64,000 nt of DNA, from assembly GCF_944387805.1 (NCBI RefSeq), contig NZ_CALXGI010000003.1:40722-104721 (forward strand), written 5' to 3'. Numbering within the stretch: position 1 is the stretch's first letter; each line of letters begins with the position of its first letter. Positions 8,032-16,094 of this stretch are shown in pieces. Both the position numbers and the translations under genes were made by a program. This DNA is from an uncultured Pseudoflavonifractor sp. (GTDB lineage: Bacteria; Bacillota; Clostridia; Oscillospirales; Oscillospiraceae). The notes below the pieces were generated by a model. That model was not told the origin of the DNA. It made no database searches and worked only from the letters and a program-made list of their open reading frames with translations.

Positions 8032-9246
8032 ATGAAAAGCCCGGTTTATCTGATTGGCGTGGGTATGGGGGACAGCGGCACCCTGACCGCCGACGCCGCC
8101 GACGCCATTGACGCCTGCGACCTGCTCGTCGGCGCGCCCCGTCTGCTGGAGCCCTGGCAGGACAAGGGAAAGGAGACCCAGGCCATTGTTCCCGCCCAGG
8201 AGATTGCCGACTGCATTCTCAGCCAGGACAGCCGCTGCACAGTGGGCGTACTGCTGTCCGGCGACGTGGGGTTTTACAGCGGCGCCAAGAACCTCTACCC
8301 CCTTCTGGAGGAGGAGCGGGAGGTCATCGCCATCCCCGGCATCAGCAGCCTGGTGTACTTCTGCGCCCGCATCCACACCGCCTGGCAGGACGCCCATCTG
8401 GTCAGCGCCCACGGCCGCAGCTGTGACGCCGCCGCCGAGGTGGGCCGCCATGCCAAGACCTTTTTCCTCACCGGCGGGGACAACGGCCCGGCGGAGCTGT
8501 GCGCCCGCCTGCGGGATCGGGGCCTGGGCCAGGTCAGCGTGTGGGTGGGAGAGCGGCTGTCCTATGAGGACGAGCGCATCACCTACGGCACTGCCCAGGA
8601 GCTGGCGGAGGATGCGTTCGACCCCCTGGCCGTGATGCTGGCAGTCAACCCCAGCCCCGACCGGGGCAGAGCCTACATTCCCACCCTCGCCGACGAGGAC
8701 TTTATCCGGGGTGACGTGCCCATGACCAAGGAGGAGGTCCGGGCCCTGGCCCTGGTGAAGCTCCGTCTGGAGCCGGGCCAGAAGGTGTGGGACGTGGGCG
8801 CGGGCACCGGCTCTGTGTCGGTGGAATGCGCCCGGTCCATCCCTGACGGCGACGTGTTCGCCATTGAGAAAAAGCAGGAGGCGTTGGAACTCCTGGCCAA
8901 GAACAAGGCCAGATTCGGCGTGTCCAATCTCCACCTGGTGGCCGGCGAGGCCCCGGTTGCTCTGGAGGGCCTGCCCGCCCCCGATCGGGTATTCCTGGGC
9001 GGCACCTCGGGCAGCCTGGGGGAGATTCTGGGCATTGTGCTGCGCAGGAACCCCGCCGCCCGTGTGGTGGCCGCCGCCATCACCCTGGAGACCCTGGGAG
9101 AGGCCATGCGGTGCTTTGAGGGCATGGGCCTGGCCAACGTGGAGATCGCCCAGATTGCCGTCAGCAAGGCCAGAACTGTGGGCCCCTACCACATGATGAA
9201 CGCCCAGAACCCGGTGTGGCTCATCTCCGGGGAGGGACAGGGATGA
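8032..9246 (+). CDS. cbiET: CbiET fusion: cobalt-precorrin-7 C5-methyltransferase and cobalt-precorrin-6B C15-methyltransferase (decarboxylating)
   Basis: A 404-residue fused enzyme. Residues 1 to about 205 are the CbiE tetrapyrrole methylase (LIGVGMGDSGTLT, LLSGDVGFYSGAK, IPGISSLVYFCARI). The rest is CbiT, a class I methyltransferase with the SAM loop VWDVGAGTGSVSVECA and a PDRVFLGGTSG stretch. Together they add the C5 and C15 methyl groups and remove the C12 acetate carboxylate. The fused order E-T matches CobL of aerobic pathways. Its stop overlaps the cbiA start by 4 bp. Confidence 0.95.
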   Translation: MKSPVYLIGVGMGDSGTLTADAADAIDACDLLVGAPRLLEPWQDKGKETQAIVPAQEIADCILSQDSRCTVGVLLSGDVGFYSGAKNLYPLLEEEREVIAIPGISSLVYFCARIHTAWQDAHLVSAHGRSCDAAAEVGRHAKTFFLTGGDNGPAELCARLRDRGLGQVSVWVGERLSYEDERITYGTAQELAEDAFDPLAVMLAVNPSPDRGRAYIPTLADEDFIRGDVPMTKEEVRALALVKLRLEPGQKVWDVGAGTGSVSVECARSIPDGDVFAIEKKQEALELLAKNKARFGVSNLHLVAGEAPVALEGLPAPDRVFLGGTSGSLGEILGIVLRRNPAARVVAAAITLETLGEAMRCFEGMGLANVEIAQIAVSKARTVGPYHMMNAQNPVWLISGEGQG

Positions 9247-10619
9247 GCGGGGGAGCGCTGCCCCGGCTTCTCCTCTGCGCCCCCGCCAGCGGCGGCGGCA
9301 AGACCACCGTCACCTGCGCCCTTCTCCAGGCACTGGTGAACCGGGGACTGTCCCCGGCCTCCTTCAAGTGCGGCCCGGACTACATCGACCCCATGTTTCA
9401 CAGCGAAATCATCGGGGCCAGGAGCCGCAACCTGGACCTGTTCTTCTGCGAAGAGAACCTGGTCCGCCAGCTCCTGTGGGAGAACGGCCGGGACTGCGGC
9501 GTCTCGGTCATCGAGGGGGTCATGGGGTACTATGACGGCGTGGCCATGGGCACCCGGGCCAGCGCCTACCACCTGTCCCTGGCCACCGGCACCCCCGCCG
9601 TGCTGGTGCTGGACGGCCGGGGCATGGGCCTCTCCGCCGCCGCCGCGGTGAAGGGCATCAGGGACTTCCGGAGCGACAGTAACATCGCCGGGGTGATACT
9701 CAACCGGATCTCCCCCATGCTCTATCCCCGGCTGAGGGACGCCATTGAGGGGGAGACAGACGTAAAGGTATACGGTTTTCTTCCCGAGCGGAAGGACTGC
9801 GCCCTGGAGAGCCGCCACCTGGGGCTGGTCACCGCCGCAGAGGTGGCCAATCTGAAGGAGAAGCTGTCCGCCCTGGCGGCCCAGGCGGAGGAGACGGTGG
9901 ACCTGGACGGCCTGCTGGCCCTGGCCCGGTCCGCCCCCGCCCTGGAATTTGAGGCGGAGCCCCTCCCGCCCCCTGTGCCCGGCAGGCCCCGCATCGCCGT
10001 GGCCCGGGACAGGGCCTTCTGCTTTTACTACGCTGACGGCCTGGACGCCCTGGAACAGCTGGGGGCGGAGCTGGTGCCCTTCTCCCCCCTGGCGGATAAG
10101 AAGTTGCCCCCGGGCTGTTCCGGTCTTTACCTTGGAGGCGGATACCCGGAGATTTTTGCCGGGGAACTGGCCCAGAATACCGGGATGTTAAAGGCAATCC
10201 GATCCGCCGTAGAGGGCGGTATGCCCACCGTGGCCGAGTGCGGAGGATTTTTATATTTACATGAGCATTTGCAGGACAGCGGGGGTGCGGACCAGCCCCT
10301 GGCCGGAGTGTTCCCATGGACGGCCCGCAGCACCGGAAAGCTGGGCCGCTTCGGCTATGTGACCCTGACGGCCCGGAAGGACGGCCTGCTGTGCCGGGCG
10401 GGGGAGGGCTTCCCCGCCCACGAGTTCCACTACTGGGACAGCCAGCAGCCGGGCACGGATTTCCGCGCCCGGAAGCCCGGCAGCAGCCGGGGCTGGGACT
10501 GCGCCTGGCACACCCCCACCCTGTACGCCGGATTTCCCCATTTTCATTTCCGCGCCTGCCCCGAGGCGGCCCGCCGCTTCGTGCGGGCATGCGCCAGATA
10601 TCAGGAGGAGCGTGTATGA
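9243..10619 (+). CDS. cbiA: CbiA, cobyrinate a,c-diamide synthase
   Basis: A 458-residue ATP- and glutamine-dependent amidotransferase. The N-terminal P-loop APASGGGKTTVTCALLQAL and the YIDPMFH segment mark the synthase half. The C-terminal class I glutaminase half shows LYLGGGYPE, the nucleophile loop AECGGFLYL and the HEFHYW segment. It amidates the a and c side chains of cob(II)yrinate. The start at 9243 overlaps the cbiET stop as ATGA; an upstream in-frame ATG at 9216 would overlap cbiET more and lacks a better ribosome site. Confidence 0.95.
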   Translation: MSGGALPRLLLCAPASGGGKTTVTCALLQALVNRGLSPASFKCGPDYIDPMFHSEIIGARSRNLDLFFCEENLVRQLLWENGRDCGVSVIEGVMGYYDGVAMGTRASAYHLSLATGTPAVLVLDGRGMGLSAAAAVKGIRDFRSDSNIAGVILNRISPMLYPRLRDAIEGETDVKVYGFLPERKDCALESRHLGLVTAAEVANLKEKLSALAAQAEETVDLDGLLALARSAPALEFEAEPLPPPVPGRPRIAVARDRAFCFYYADGLDALEQLGAELVPFSPLADKKLPPGCSGLYLGGGYPEIFAGELAQNTGMLKAIRSAVEGGMPTVAECGGFLYLHEHLQDSGGADQPLAGVFPWTARSTGKLGRFGYVTLTARKDGLLCRAGEGFPAHEFHYWDSQQPGTDFRARKPGSSRGWDCAWHTPTLYAGFPHFHFRACPEAARRFVRACARYQEERV

Positions 10620-11677
10620 GCATTCTGGAGGAGACACTTGCAGCTATTGTCCCTGCGGACCGGGCGGCCATGGACGCCGCCTGGCAGCGCTGGGACTCCA
10701 TCGCCAAGCCCCTGCGCAGCCTGGGCCTGCTGGAGGAGGCGGTGGTCCGCATTGCCGGCATGGCCGGCGCCCCCGCCGTGAAGCTGGGCAAGCGTGCCGT
10801 CATCGCCATGTGCGCCGACAACGGCGTGGTGGCCCAGGGGGTCACCCAGACCGGCCAGGAGGTGACCGCCATTGTCACCGAGAACATGTCCACCGGCGAC
10901 ACCAGCGTCTGCCGCATGGCCGCCGCCGCCGGGGCGGAGGTCATTCCCGTGGACATCGGCGTGGCCCGGGCGGTGGCGGGGGAGCGCATCCGGCAGTGCA
11001 ATGTCCGCCGGGGCACCGCCGACATGACCAAGGGCCCCGCCATGACCCGGGAAGAGGCGGTCAAGGCGGTGGAGACTGGCATCCTGCTGGTGCGGGAGCT
11101 GAAGGACAAGGGCTACGGCCTTATCGGCACCGGCGAGATGGGCATCGGCAACACCACCACCTCCAGCGCGCTGGTTTCCGTGTTCCTCAACTGCCCTGCT
11201 GAACGGGTGACGGGCCGGGGCGCGGGCCTGTCCAGCGCCGGGCTGGAGCGGAAAATCAAGGCCATTGAGACCGCCATCCGGCTCAACCAGCCCAACCCTG
11301 CCGACCCCATTGACACGCTGAGCAAGGTGGGCGGCCTGGACATCGCCGGGCTGTGCGGCGTGTTCCTGGGGGGCGCGGCCTGCCGCATCCCCGTGCTGGT
11401 GGACGGCTTCATCTCCTCCGCCGCGGCCCTCACCGCCGCACGGCTGTGTCCCGCCGCGGTGGACTATATGCTGGGCAGCCACGCCTCCAACGAGCCCGCC
11501 GGGCGCATGGTGCTGGAGGAGCTGGGCCTGAAGCCCTTCCTCTACGCCAACATGTGCCTGGGCGAGGGTACCGGCGCGGCGGCGGTCATGCCCCTGCTGG
11601 ACATGGCCCTGGCGGTGTACGACGGCATGACCACCTTTGCCGACGAGCAGATTGAGGCCTATCAGCCTTTGACGTAA
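10616..11677 (+). CDS. cobT: CobT, nicotinate-nucleotide:lower-base phosphoribosyltransferase
   Basis: A 353-residue enzyme that activates the lower ligand, usually 5,6-dimethylbenzimidazole, by moving ribose phosphate from nicotinate mononucleotide. The diagnostic MCADNGVVAQGVTQTGQEVT segment, GTGEMGIGNTTTSSAL, and the catalytic-Glu loop CLGEGTGAAA are all present. The start at 10616 follows AGGAGGAG and overlaps the cbiA stop. No gene for making dimethylbenzimidazole is near, so the base it uses may be salvaged or different. A hairpin-rich 106-bp gap follows. Confidence 0.95.
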   Translation: MSILEETLAAIVPADRAAMDAAWQRWDSIAKPLRSLGLLEEAVVRIAGMAGAPAVKLGKRAVIAMCADNGVVAQGVTQTGQEVTAIVTENMSTGDTSVCRMAAAAGAEVIPVDIGVARAVAGERIRQCNVRRGTADMTKGPAMTREEAVKAVETGILLVRELKDKGYGLIGTGEMGIGNTTTSSALVSVFLNCPAERVTGRGAGLSSAGLERKIKAIETAIRLNQPNPADPIDTLSKVGGLDIAGLCGVFLGGAACRIPVLVDGFISSAAALTAARLCPAAVDYMLGSHASNEPAGRMVLEELGLKPFLYANMCLGEGTGAAAVMPLLDMALAVYDGMTTFADEQIEAYQPLT

Positions 11678-11678
11678 C

Positions 11679-11744
11679 TCCAGGGGGAAAAATTCCCCCC
11701 TGGATACAAAACCGCCGCGCCGTCTTGGGCGGCACAACGGTTTT
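11679..11744 (+). other. Two hairpins between cobT and cobU
   Basis: The first hairpin pairs TCCAGGGGG with CCCCCTGGA (11679-11704). The second has an outer stem AAAACCG (11708-11714) with CGGTTTT (11738-11744) and GC-rich inner pairing. Only four T residues follow the second. It could be a leaky terminator or a processing site, because the same-strand cobalamin genes simply continue. Confidence 0.55.
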
Positions 11745-11783
11745 GATTTCACGCCTGCGCCGAGGGGAACGGAGGAGACGGCA

Positions 11784-12302
11784 ATGCTGATTCTGGTCTC
11801 CGGCGGGAGCGGCAGCGGAAAATCGGCCTTTGCCGAGGACCTGATCGTCTCCTCCGGTCTGGAAACAAAGATATATGTGGCCACCATGCAGGTGTGGGAC
11901 GCCGAGGGACAGGCCCGGGTGGACCGGCACCGGGCCATGCGGGCGGGCAAGGGGTTTGCCACCCTGGAGTGTCCGGTGAATCTGGCGGAGGCTGACGTGC
12001 CCCAGGGCTGCGCCCTGCTGCTGGAGGACCTGACCAATCTGGCGGCCAACGAGTGGTTCGGCACAGGCTGCGCCGGAGCGGAGCAGCGGGTGCTCTCCGG
12101 GCTGAACAGGATAAAGGACCGTGCCGCCCTGACAGTGGTAGTGGCCAACGAGCTGTTCTCCGATGGCATCGCGTACGATGAGGAGACGGCGGACTATCTG
12201 GCCTGCCTGGCCCGGCTCAACCGGGCGGCGGCTCAGATGGCGGACCGGGTGTACGAGGTTGTGTGCGGCATCCCGGTGCGCTGGAAGGGGGAAGGGGAAT
12301 GA
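11784..12302 (+). CDS. cobU: CobU, adenosylcobinamide kinase / adenosylcobinamide-phosphate guanylyltransferase
   Basis: A 172-residue bifunctional enzyme of nucleotide-loop assembly. It phosphorylates adenosylcobinamide and then transfers GMP. The P-loop VSGGSGSGKSAFAEDL is at the N terminus. The VDRHRAMR segment carries the His expected to take GMP, and VVANELFSDGIAYDEETADYL matches the conserved C-terminal part. The length is normal. It follows the hairpin region after cobT and overlaps cobS by 4 bp. A second, shorter CobU-like protein is encoded just after cobS. Confidence 0.94.
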   Translation: MLILVSGGSGSGKSAFAEDLIVSSGLETKIYVATMQVWDAEGQARVDRHRAMRAGKGFATLECPVNLAEADVPQGCALLLEDLTNLAANEWFGTGCAGAEQRVLSGLNRIKDRAALTVVVANELFSDGIAYDEETADYLACLARLNRAAAQMADRVYEVVCGIPVRWKGEGE

Positions 12303-13069
12303 AGAGCTTTTGGATCGCCCTGGCCATGTACTCCAAGCTGCCCGCACGCCGGGTGGAGTGGGATAAAAAGAGCCTGTCCTGGGCGCTGTGCTGGTTCCCG
12401 GCTGTGGGTGTGGCGGCGGGGGCGCTGCTGTTTGGCTGGCTGTGGCTGGCCGGAGTGCTGGACCTGGGCGCGCCCCTGAGGGCGGCGGTGGCCCTGCTCA
12501 TCCCTATCGCCGTCAGCGGCGGCATCCACCTGGACGGCTTCTGCGACACCGCCGACGCCCTGGGCTCCCACCAGACCCGGGAGAAGAAGCTGGAAATTCT
12601 CAAGGACTCCCACACCGGCGCCTTCGCCGTGTTCTGCTGCGGGGTGTATCTGCTTTTCTTCTTTGCCGCATGGTGCCAGGTGGAGACGGCCTCCCTCCGT
12701 TCCGCCGGGGCCCTGGCCCTGACGCCGGTGCTGTCCCGCAGCCTGTCCGGTCTGGCGGCTGTCACCCAGCCCAACGCCCGGGGCAGCGGCCTGCTGGCCA
12801 CCTTCACCGCCCCCATGGACTGCGCGAAGGCCCGGGTGGTGCTGGCGGTGTGGATTGGAGTCTGCGCCATTGCCATGGTGTGCCTCTCCCCCTGGGCCGG
12901 GGGCGCTGCGGTGCTGGCAGCGGCGGGCAGCTTTTTCTACTATATTGCCATGTCCCGCCGGCAGTTTGGCGGCGTCACAGGTGATTTGGCGGGCTATTTC
13001 CTCCAGGTGTGCGAGTGCGCCATGGTGCTGCTGGCGGCCCTGGCCCAGCGGGCGGAGGTGCTGCTGTGA
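12299..13069 (+). CDS. cobS: CobS, adenosylcobinamide-GDP ribazoletransferase
   Basis: A 256-residue polytopic membrane protein that joins adenosylcobinamide-GDP to alpha-ribazole phosphate, completing the cobalamin skeleton. The conserved acidic motif GGIHLDGFCDTADALGSH is near residues 78-95, followed by KDSHTGAFAV. Several hydrophobic helices are evident, including WALCWFPAVGVAAGALLFGW. The chosen start at 12299 forms an ATGA overlap with cobU. Its stop overlaps the next GTG start. Confidence 0.94.
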   Translation: MKSFWIALAMYSKLPARRVEWDKKSLSWALCWFPAVGVAAGALLFGWLWLAGVLDLGAPLRAAVALLIPIAVSGGIHLDGFCDTADALGSHQTREKKLEILKDSHTGAFAVFCCGVYLLFFFAAWCQVETASLRSAGALALTPVLSRSLSGLAAVTQPNARGSGLLATFTAPMDCAKARVVLAVWIGVCAIAMVCLSPWAGGAAVLAAAGSFFYYIAMSRRQFGGVTGDLAGYFLQVCECAMVLLAALAQRAEVLL

Positions 13070-13446
13070 GACTCATCATCGGCGGCGCGGGCCAGGGGAA
13101 GCTGGACTACGCGCAGAAAAAGACGGGGGCGGACCCCGCCGCTGTGGCCCTTGACCCGGCCCAGGCGGCGGACAAGCCCATCCTATACCACCTGGAGGCC
13201 TGGGTGAGGGCCAATCCGGCGGCGGATCATCTGGCTGAGATGGAAAAGCTGCTGGCGGTCAACCCCGGCATCGTGATTCTCTGCGACGAGGTGGGCTGCG
13301 GCGTGGTGCCCATCGCCCGGGAGGAGCGGGCCTGGCGGGAGGCGGTGGGCCGCCTCTGCTGCGCCCTAGCCGGGCGGGCGGAGACTGTGGAGCGGATATT
13401 CTGCGGCATTCCCATGACATTGAGGGGGGACTCGGGATGGAACTGA
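13066..13446 (+). CDS. Short CobU-like P-loop protein
   Basis: A 126-residue protein with a CobU-like start (LIIGGAGQGKLDYA, P-loop at residues 6-12) and a CobU-like end (ILCDEVGCGVVPIAREERAWREAVGR). The middle of the family is missing: about 45 residues fewer than the full CobU upstream, and no RHR motif carrying the guanylylated His. It may be a kinase-only or regulatory paralogue, or a decaying copy. Its reading frame is intact and overlaps neighbours on both sides (GTG start in the cobS stop, 10 bp into cobC), so it is probably expressed. Its function is inferred only from similarity and position. Confidence 0.75.
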   Translation: MRLIIGGAGQGKLDYAQKKTGADPAAVALDPAQAADKPILYHLEAWVRANPAADHLAEMEKLLAVNPGIVILCDEVGCGVVPIAREERAWREAVGRLCCALAGRAETVERIFCGIPMTLRGDSGWN

Positions 13447-14018
13447 TTTTGGTGCGCCACGGCATCACGCCGGGCAACCTGGAGCGTCGCTTTGTGGGGC
13501 GGCTGGACCAGCCCCTGGCGCCGGAGGGGGAGGCACTGGCCCGTGAGGTGGCCCCTACCCTGCCGCCGGTGGAGCACATCTACCGCAGCCCCCTGCTCCG
13601 CTGCCGCCAGACGGCGGATATCCTGTGGCCCGGAGTGGAGCAGACCGTGGTGGACAACCTGAAGGAGACCGACTTTGGCCCCTATGAGGGCAAGTGCCAC
13701 GCCGAGCTGGACGGGGACCCGGTGTACCAGCGGTGGCTCAATGGGGAGCTGGAGATTGGCGAGTCCATTGAGAACTGCAACGCCCGTGCGGAGCAGGCGC
13801 TCCGGGACATTGCCGCCGATGTGGCCGCCAAAGGGTATGAACGGGCGGGCATTGTGGCCCACGGGGGCATCTTTATGAGCATGCTCGCCAGGTTCGGCCT
13901 GCCGGAGCGGTCCTACTACGACTGGCTGCTGCCCAACTGCAGCGGTTACCGGGCTCAGCTGGAGACCGCCCCCCTGGCCCTGCGGGTCTTTGCCGCCGTG
14001 GGGAGGGCCAAGCTATGA
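13437..14018 (+). CDS. cobC: CobC, alpha-ribazole phosphatase (histidine phosphatase family)
   Basis: A 193-residue histidine-phosphatase fold protein. The catalytic LVRHGIT motif is at residues 5-11, SPLLRCRQTA follows, and the second catalytic His lies in VAHGGIFMSML. In the cobalamin context this enzyme removes the phosphate from alpha-ribazole 5-phosphate or adenosylcobalamin 5-phosphate. Because generic phosphoglycerate mutases look similar, the assignment rests on its place between cobS and cbiB. It overlaps cbiB by 4 bp. Confidence 0.87.
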   Translation: MELILVRHGITPGNLERRFVGRLDQPLAPEGEALAREVAPTLPPVEHIYRSPLLRCRQTADILWPGVEQTVVDNLKETDFGPYEGKCHAELDGDPVYQRWLNGELEIGESIENCNARAEQALRDIAADVAAKGYERAGIVAHGGIFMSMLARFGLPERSYYDWLLPNCSGYRAQLETAPLALRVFAAVGRAKL

Positions 14019-14989
14019 CCGTGACCCTGCGGCTCTTTGCCCTGCTGCTGGGCTTTCTCCTGGACCTGCTGCTGGGGGACCCCCGCTGGCTTCCCCACCC
14101 CATCCGAGCCATCGGCGCCCTTATCGCCGGACTGGAAAAGGTCCTCCGCAAGCTCTTTCCCAAGAGTCAGGGCGGCGAGCTGGCCGGCGGCGCGGCCCTG
14201 GTGATTCTGGTGCTGGCCCTGTCCGGCGGATTTACCCTGCTGGTGATGTGGCTGTGCGGAAAGGTGGGACTGTGGCTCCGGTTCCTGGCGGAGACCATTC
14301 TTTGCTTCCAGCTGCTGGCCACCCGCTCCCTCAAGGGGGAGAGCATGAAGGTATACAAAGCGCTGAAGGCCGGAGACCTGGAGGGGGCCCGCTGTGCGGT
14401 ATCCATGATTGTGGGCCGGGATACTCAGCGGCTGGACGAGGCGGGCGTGGCCCGGGCGGCGGTGGAGACCGTGGCGGAGAACGCCTCCGACGGCGTCATT
14501 GCGCCCCTGATTTTCCTGGCCATCGGAGGCGCGCCCCTGGGCATGGTCTACAAGGCGGTCAACACCATGGACTCCATGGTGGGCTACAAGAACGACCAGT
14601 ACCTCTGGTTCGGCCGCTGCGCCGCAAAGCTGGACGACCTGGTGAACTTTATCCCCGCCCGGCTGGCGGGGCTGCTTATGTGCCTGGGGGCGGGCTTCTC
14701 CGGCTTTGACGGACCCAACGCACTGCGGATCTTCCGCCGGGACCGGAAGAACCACAAGTCCCCCAACTCCGCCCACACCGAGGCTGCCGCTGCTGGCGCC
14801 CTCCACATCCAGCTGGGCGGGCCCAACTACTACTTCGGCAAGCTGGTAGAGAAGCCTGCCATCGGTGACCCCGACCACCCGGTGGAGCCCCTGGACATTG
14901 TCCGGGTGAACCGGCTCATGTATGCCACCGCCTTTCTCGCGCTGGTGCTGTGCTGCGGCGTGCCGCTGCTGGTGACCCTGGCGCTGTAA
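14015..14989 (+). CDS. cbiB: CbiB, adenosylcobinamide-phosphate synthase
   Basis: A 324-residue membrane protein. The N-terminal hydrophobic helix precedes LLGDPRWLPHPIRAIG; TVAENASDGVIAPLIF and KAVNTMDSMVGYKN are strong CbiB signatures. It attaches aminopropanol or its phosphate to adenosylcobyric acid at the membrane, using the product of the CobD decarboxylase encoded next. The length and the C-terminal helix (ATAFLALVLCCGVPLLVTLAL) are usual. Confidence 0.94.
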   Translation: MTVTLRLFALLLGFLLDLLLGDPRWLPHPIRAIGALIAGLEKVLRKLFPKSQGGELAGGAALVILVLALSGGFTLLVMWLCGKVGLWLRFLAETILCFQLLATRSLKGESMKVYKALKAGDLEGARCAVSMIVGRDTQRLDEAGVARAAVETVAENASDGVIAPLIFLAIGGAPLGMVYKAVNTMDSMVGYKNDQYLWFGRCAAKLDDLVNFIPARLAGLLMCLGAGFSGFDGPNALRIFRRDRKNHKSPNSAHTEAAAAGALHIQLGGPNYYFGKLVEKPAIGDPDHPVEPLDIVRVNRLMYATAFLALVLCCGVPLLVTLAL

Positions 14990-15023
14990 GGACGGCGGAA
15001 CCCCAGAAGAGGAAGTGAACGCC

Positions 15024-16070
15024 ATGCAGTACGCCCACGGCGGCGACATCTGGAGCTGTCCCGCGCCGGTGCTGGACTTCTCCGCCAATCTCAATCCCCT
15101 TGGCATGCCGCCCCAGGTAAGGCAGGCGGCGGAGGCGTCCATCACCGACGCCGTCCACTACCCCGACCCGACCTGCCGCAGACTCACCGCCGGCATCGCC
15201 GCCCGGGACGGCGTGAAGCCGGAGCAGGTGCTCTGCGGCGCGGGGGCCGCCGACCTCATTTTCCGGCTGGTGTGGGCGGAGCGGCCCCGCCGGGCCATGG
15301 TTACCGCCCCCACCTTCTCCGAGTACGCCCAGGCCCTCCTGGCCGCCGGGGCGGAGATCATTTCCCACCGCCTGCGGAAGGAGGACGGATTTGACCTGAG
15401 GGAGGACATCCTTTGCCGCATCGGCCACGATTTGGACATGCTCTTCCTCTGCACCCCCAACAACCCCACCGGACGGACCATCCCCACACATCTGCTGGAA
15501 ACCATTGCCCGGCGGTGCGGGGAGATGAGGATCCGGCTGGTGGTGGACGAGTGCTTCCTGGAGCTGACCGACGGCGCCCGGGGTCTGGCCGGGCGGCTGG
15601 AGGAATTCCCCGCCCTTATCCTCCTGCGGGCCTTCACCAAGAGCTACGCCATCCCCGGCCTGCGGCTGGGGTACTGCCTCACCGCCGACCGGGCGCTGCT
15701 GGAGCGGATGGAGGCCTGCGCTCCGGCCTGGGCAGTGTCGGTACCTGCCCAGGCGGCGGGCCTGGCGGCTCTGGAGCAGCCGGGCTGGCCGGAGCAGGCC
15801 AGAGCGATCATCGGCCCGGCCCGGGAGCGGCTTTTCAAAGCCCTGGGTGAACTGGGACTGGAGGTGTGGCCCGGGCAGGCCAACTACCTGCTCTTCCGGG
15901 CGCCGGGGCAGCGGGACCTGAAGGAGCGTATGGCGGCGCGGGGCATTCTCCTCCGTTCCTGCGCCAATTACGACGGCCTGGGCCCCGACTACTACCGGGC
16001 GGCAGTGCGTCTGCCCGAGGAAAACGAGCGGCTGATTTCCACGCTTCGGGCAGTTCTGGTGGAAAACTGA
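15024..16070 (+). CDS. cobD: CobD, L-threonine-O-3-phosphate decarboxylase
   Basis: A 348-residue PLP-dependent class I/II aminotransferase-fold enzyme that makes aminopropanol phosphate for CbiB. The start YAHGGDIW and DFSANLNPLG are typical of CobD rather than of HisC. The CTPNNPTGR motif binds the cofactor, and the PLP Lys lies in RAFTKSYAIPGLRLGY. The start at 15024 has an AGAGGA site 10 bp upstream, which fits better than the GTG at 15015. A kinase that makes threonine phosphate (PduX type) is not visible in the window. Confidence 0.92.
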   Translation: MQYAHGGDIWSCPAPVLDFSANLNPLGMPPQVRQAAEASITDAVHYPDPTCRRLTAGIAARDGVKPEQVLCGAGAADLIFRLVWAERPRRAMVTAPTFSEYAQALLAAGAEIISHRLRKEDGFDLREDILCRIGHDLDMLFLCTPNNPTGRTIPTHLLETIARRCGEMRIRLVVDECFLELTDGARGLAGRLEEFPALILLRAFTKSYAIPGLRLGYCLTADRALLERMEACAPAWAVSVPAQAAGLAALEQPGWPEQARAIIGPARERLFKALGELGLEVWPGQANYLLFRAPGQRDLKERMAARGILLRSCANYDGLGPDYYRAAVRLPEENERLISTLRAVLVEN

Positions 16071-16094
16071 TGGGACAGGGAGGATAAGACTGAA

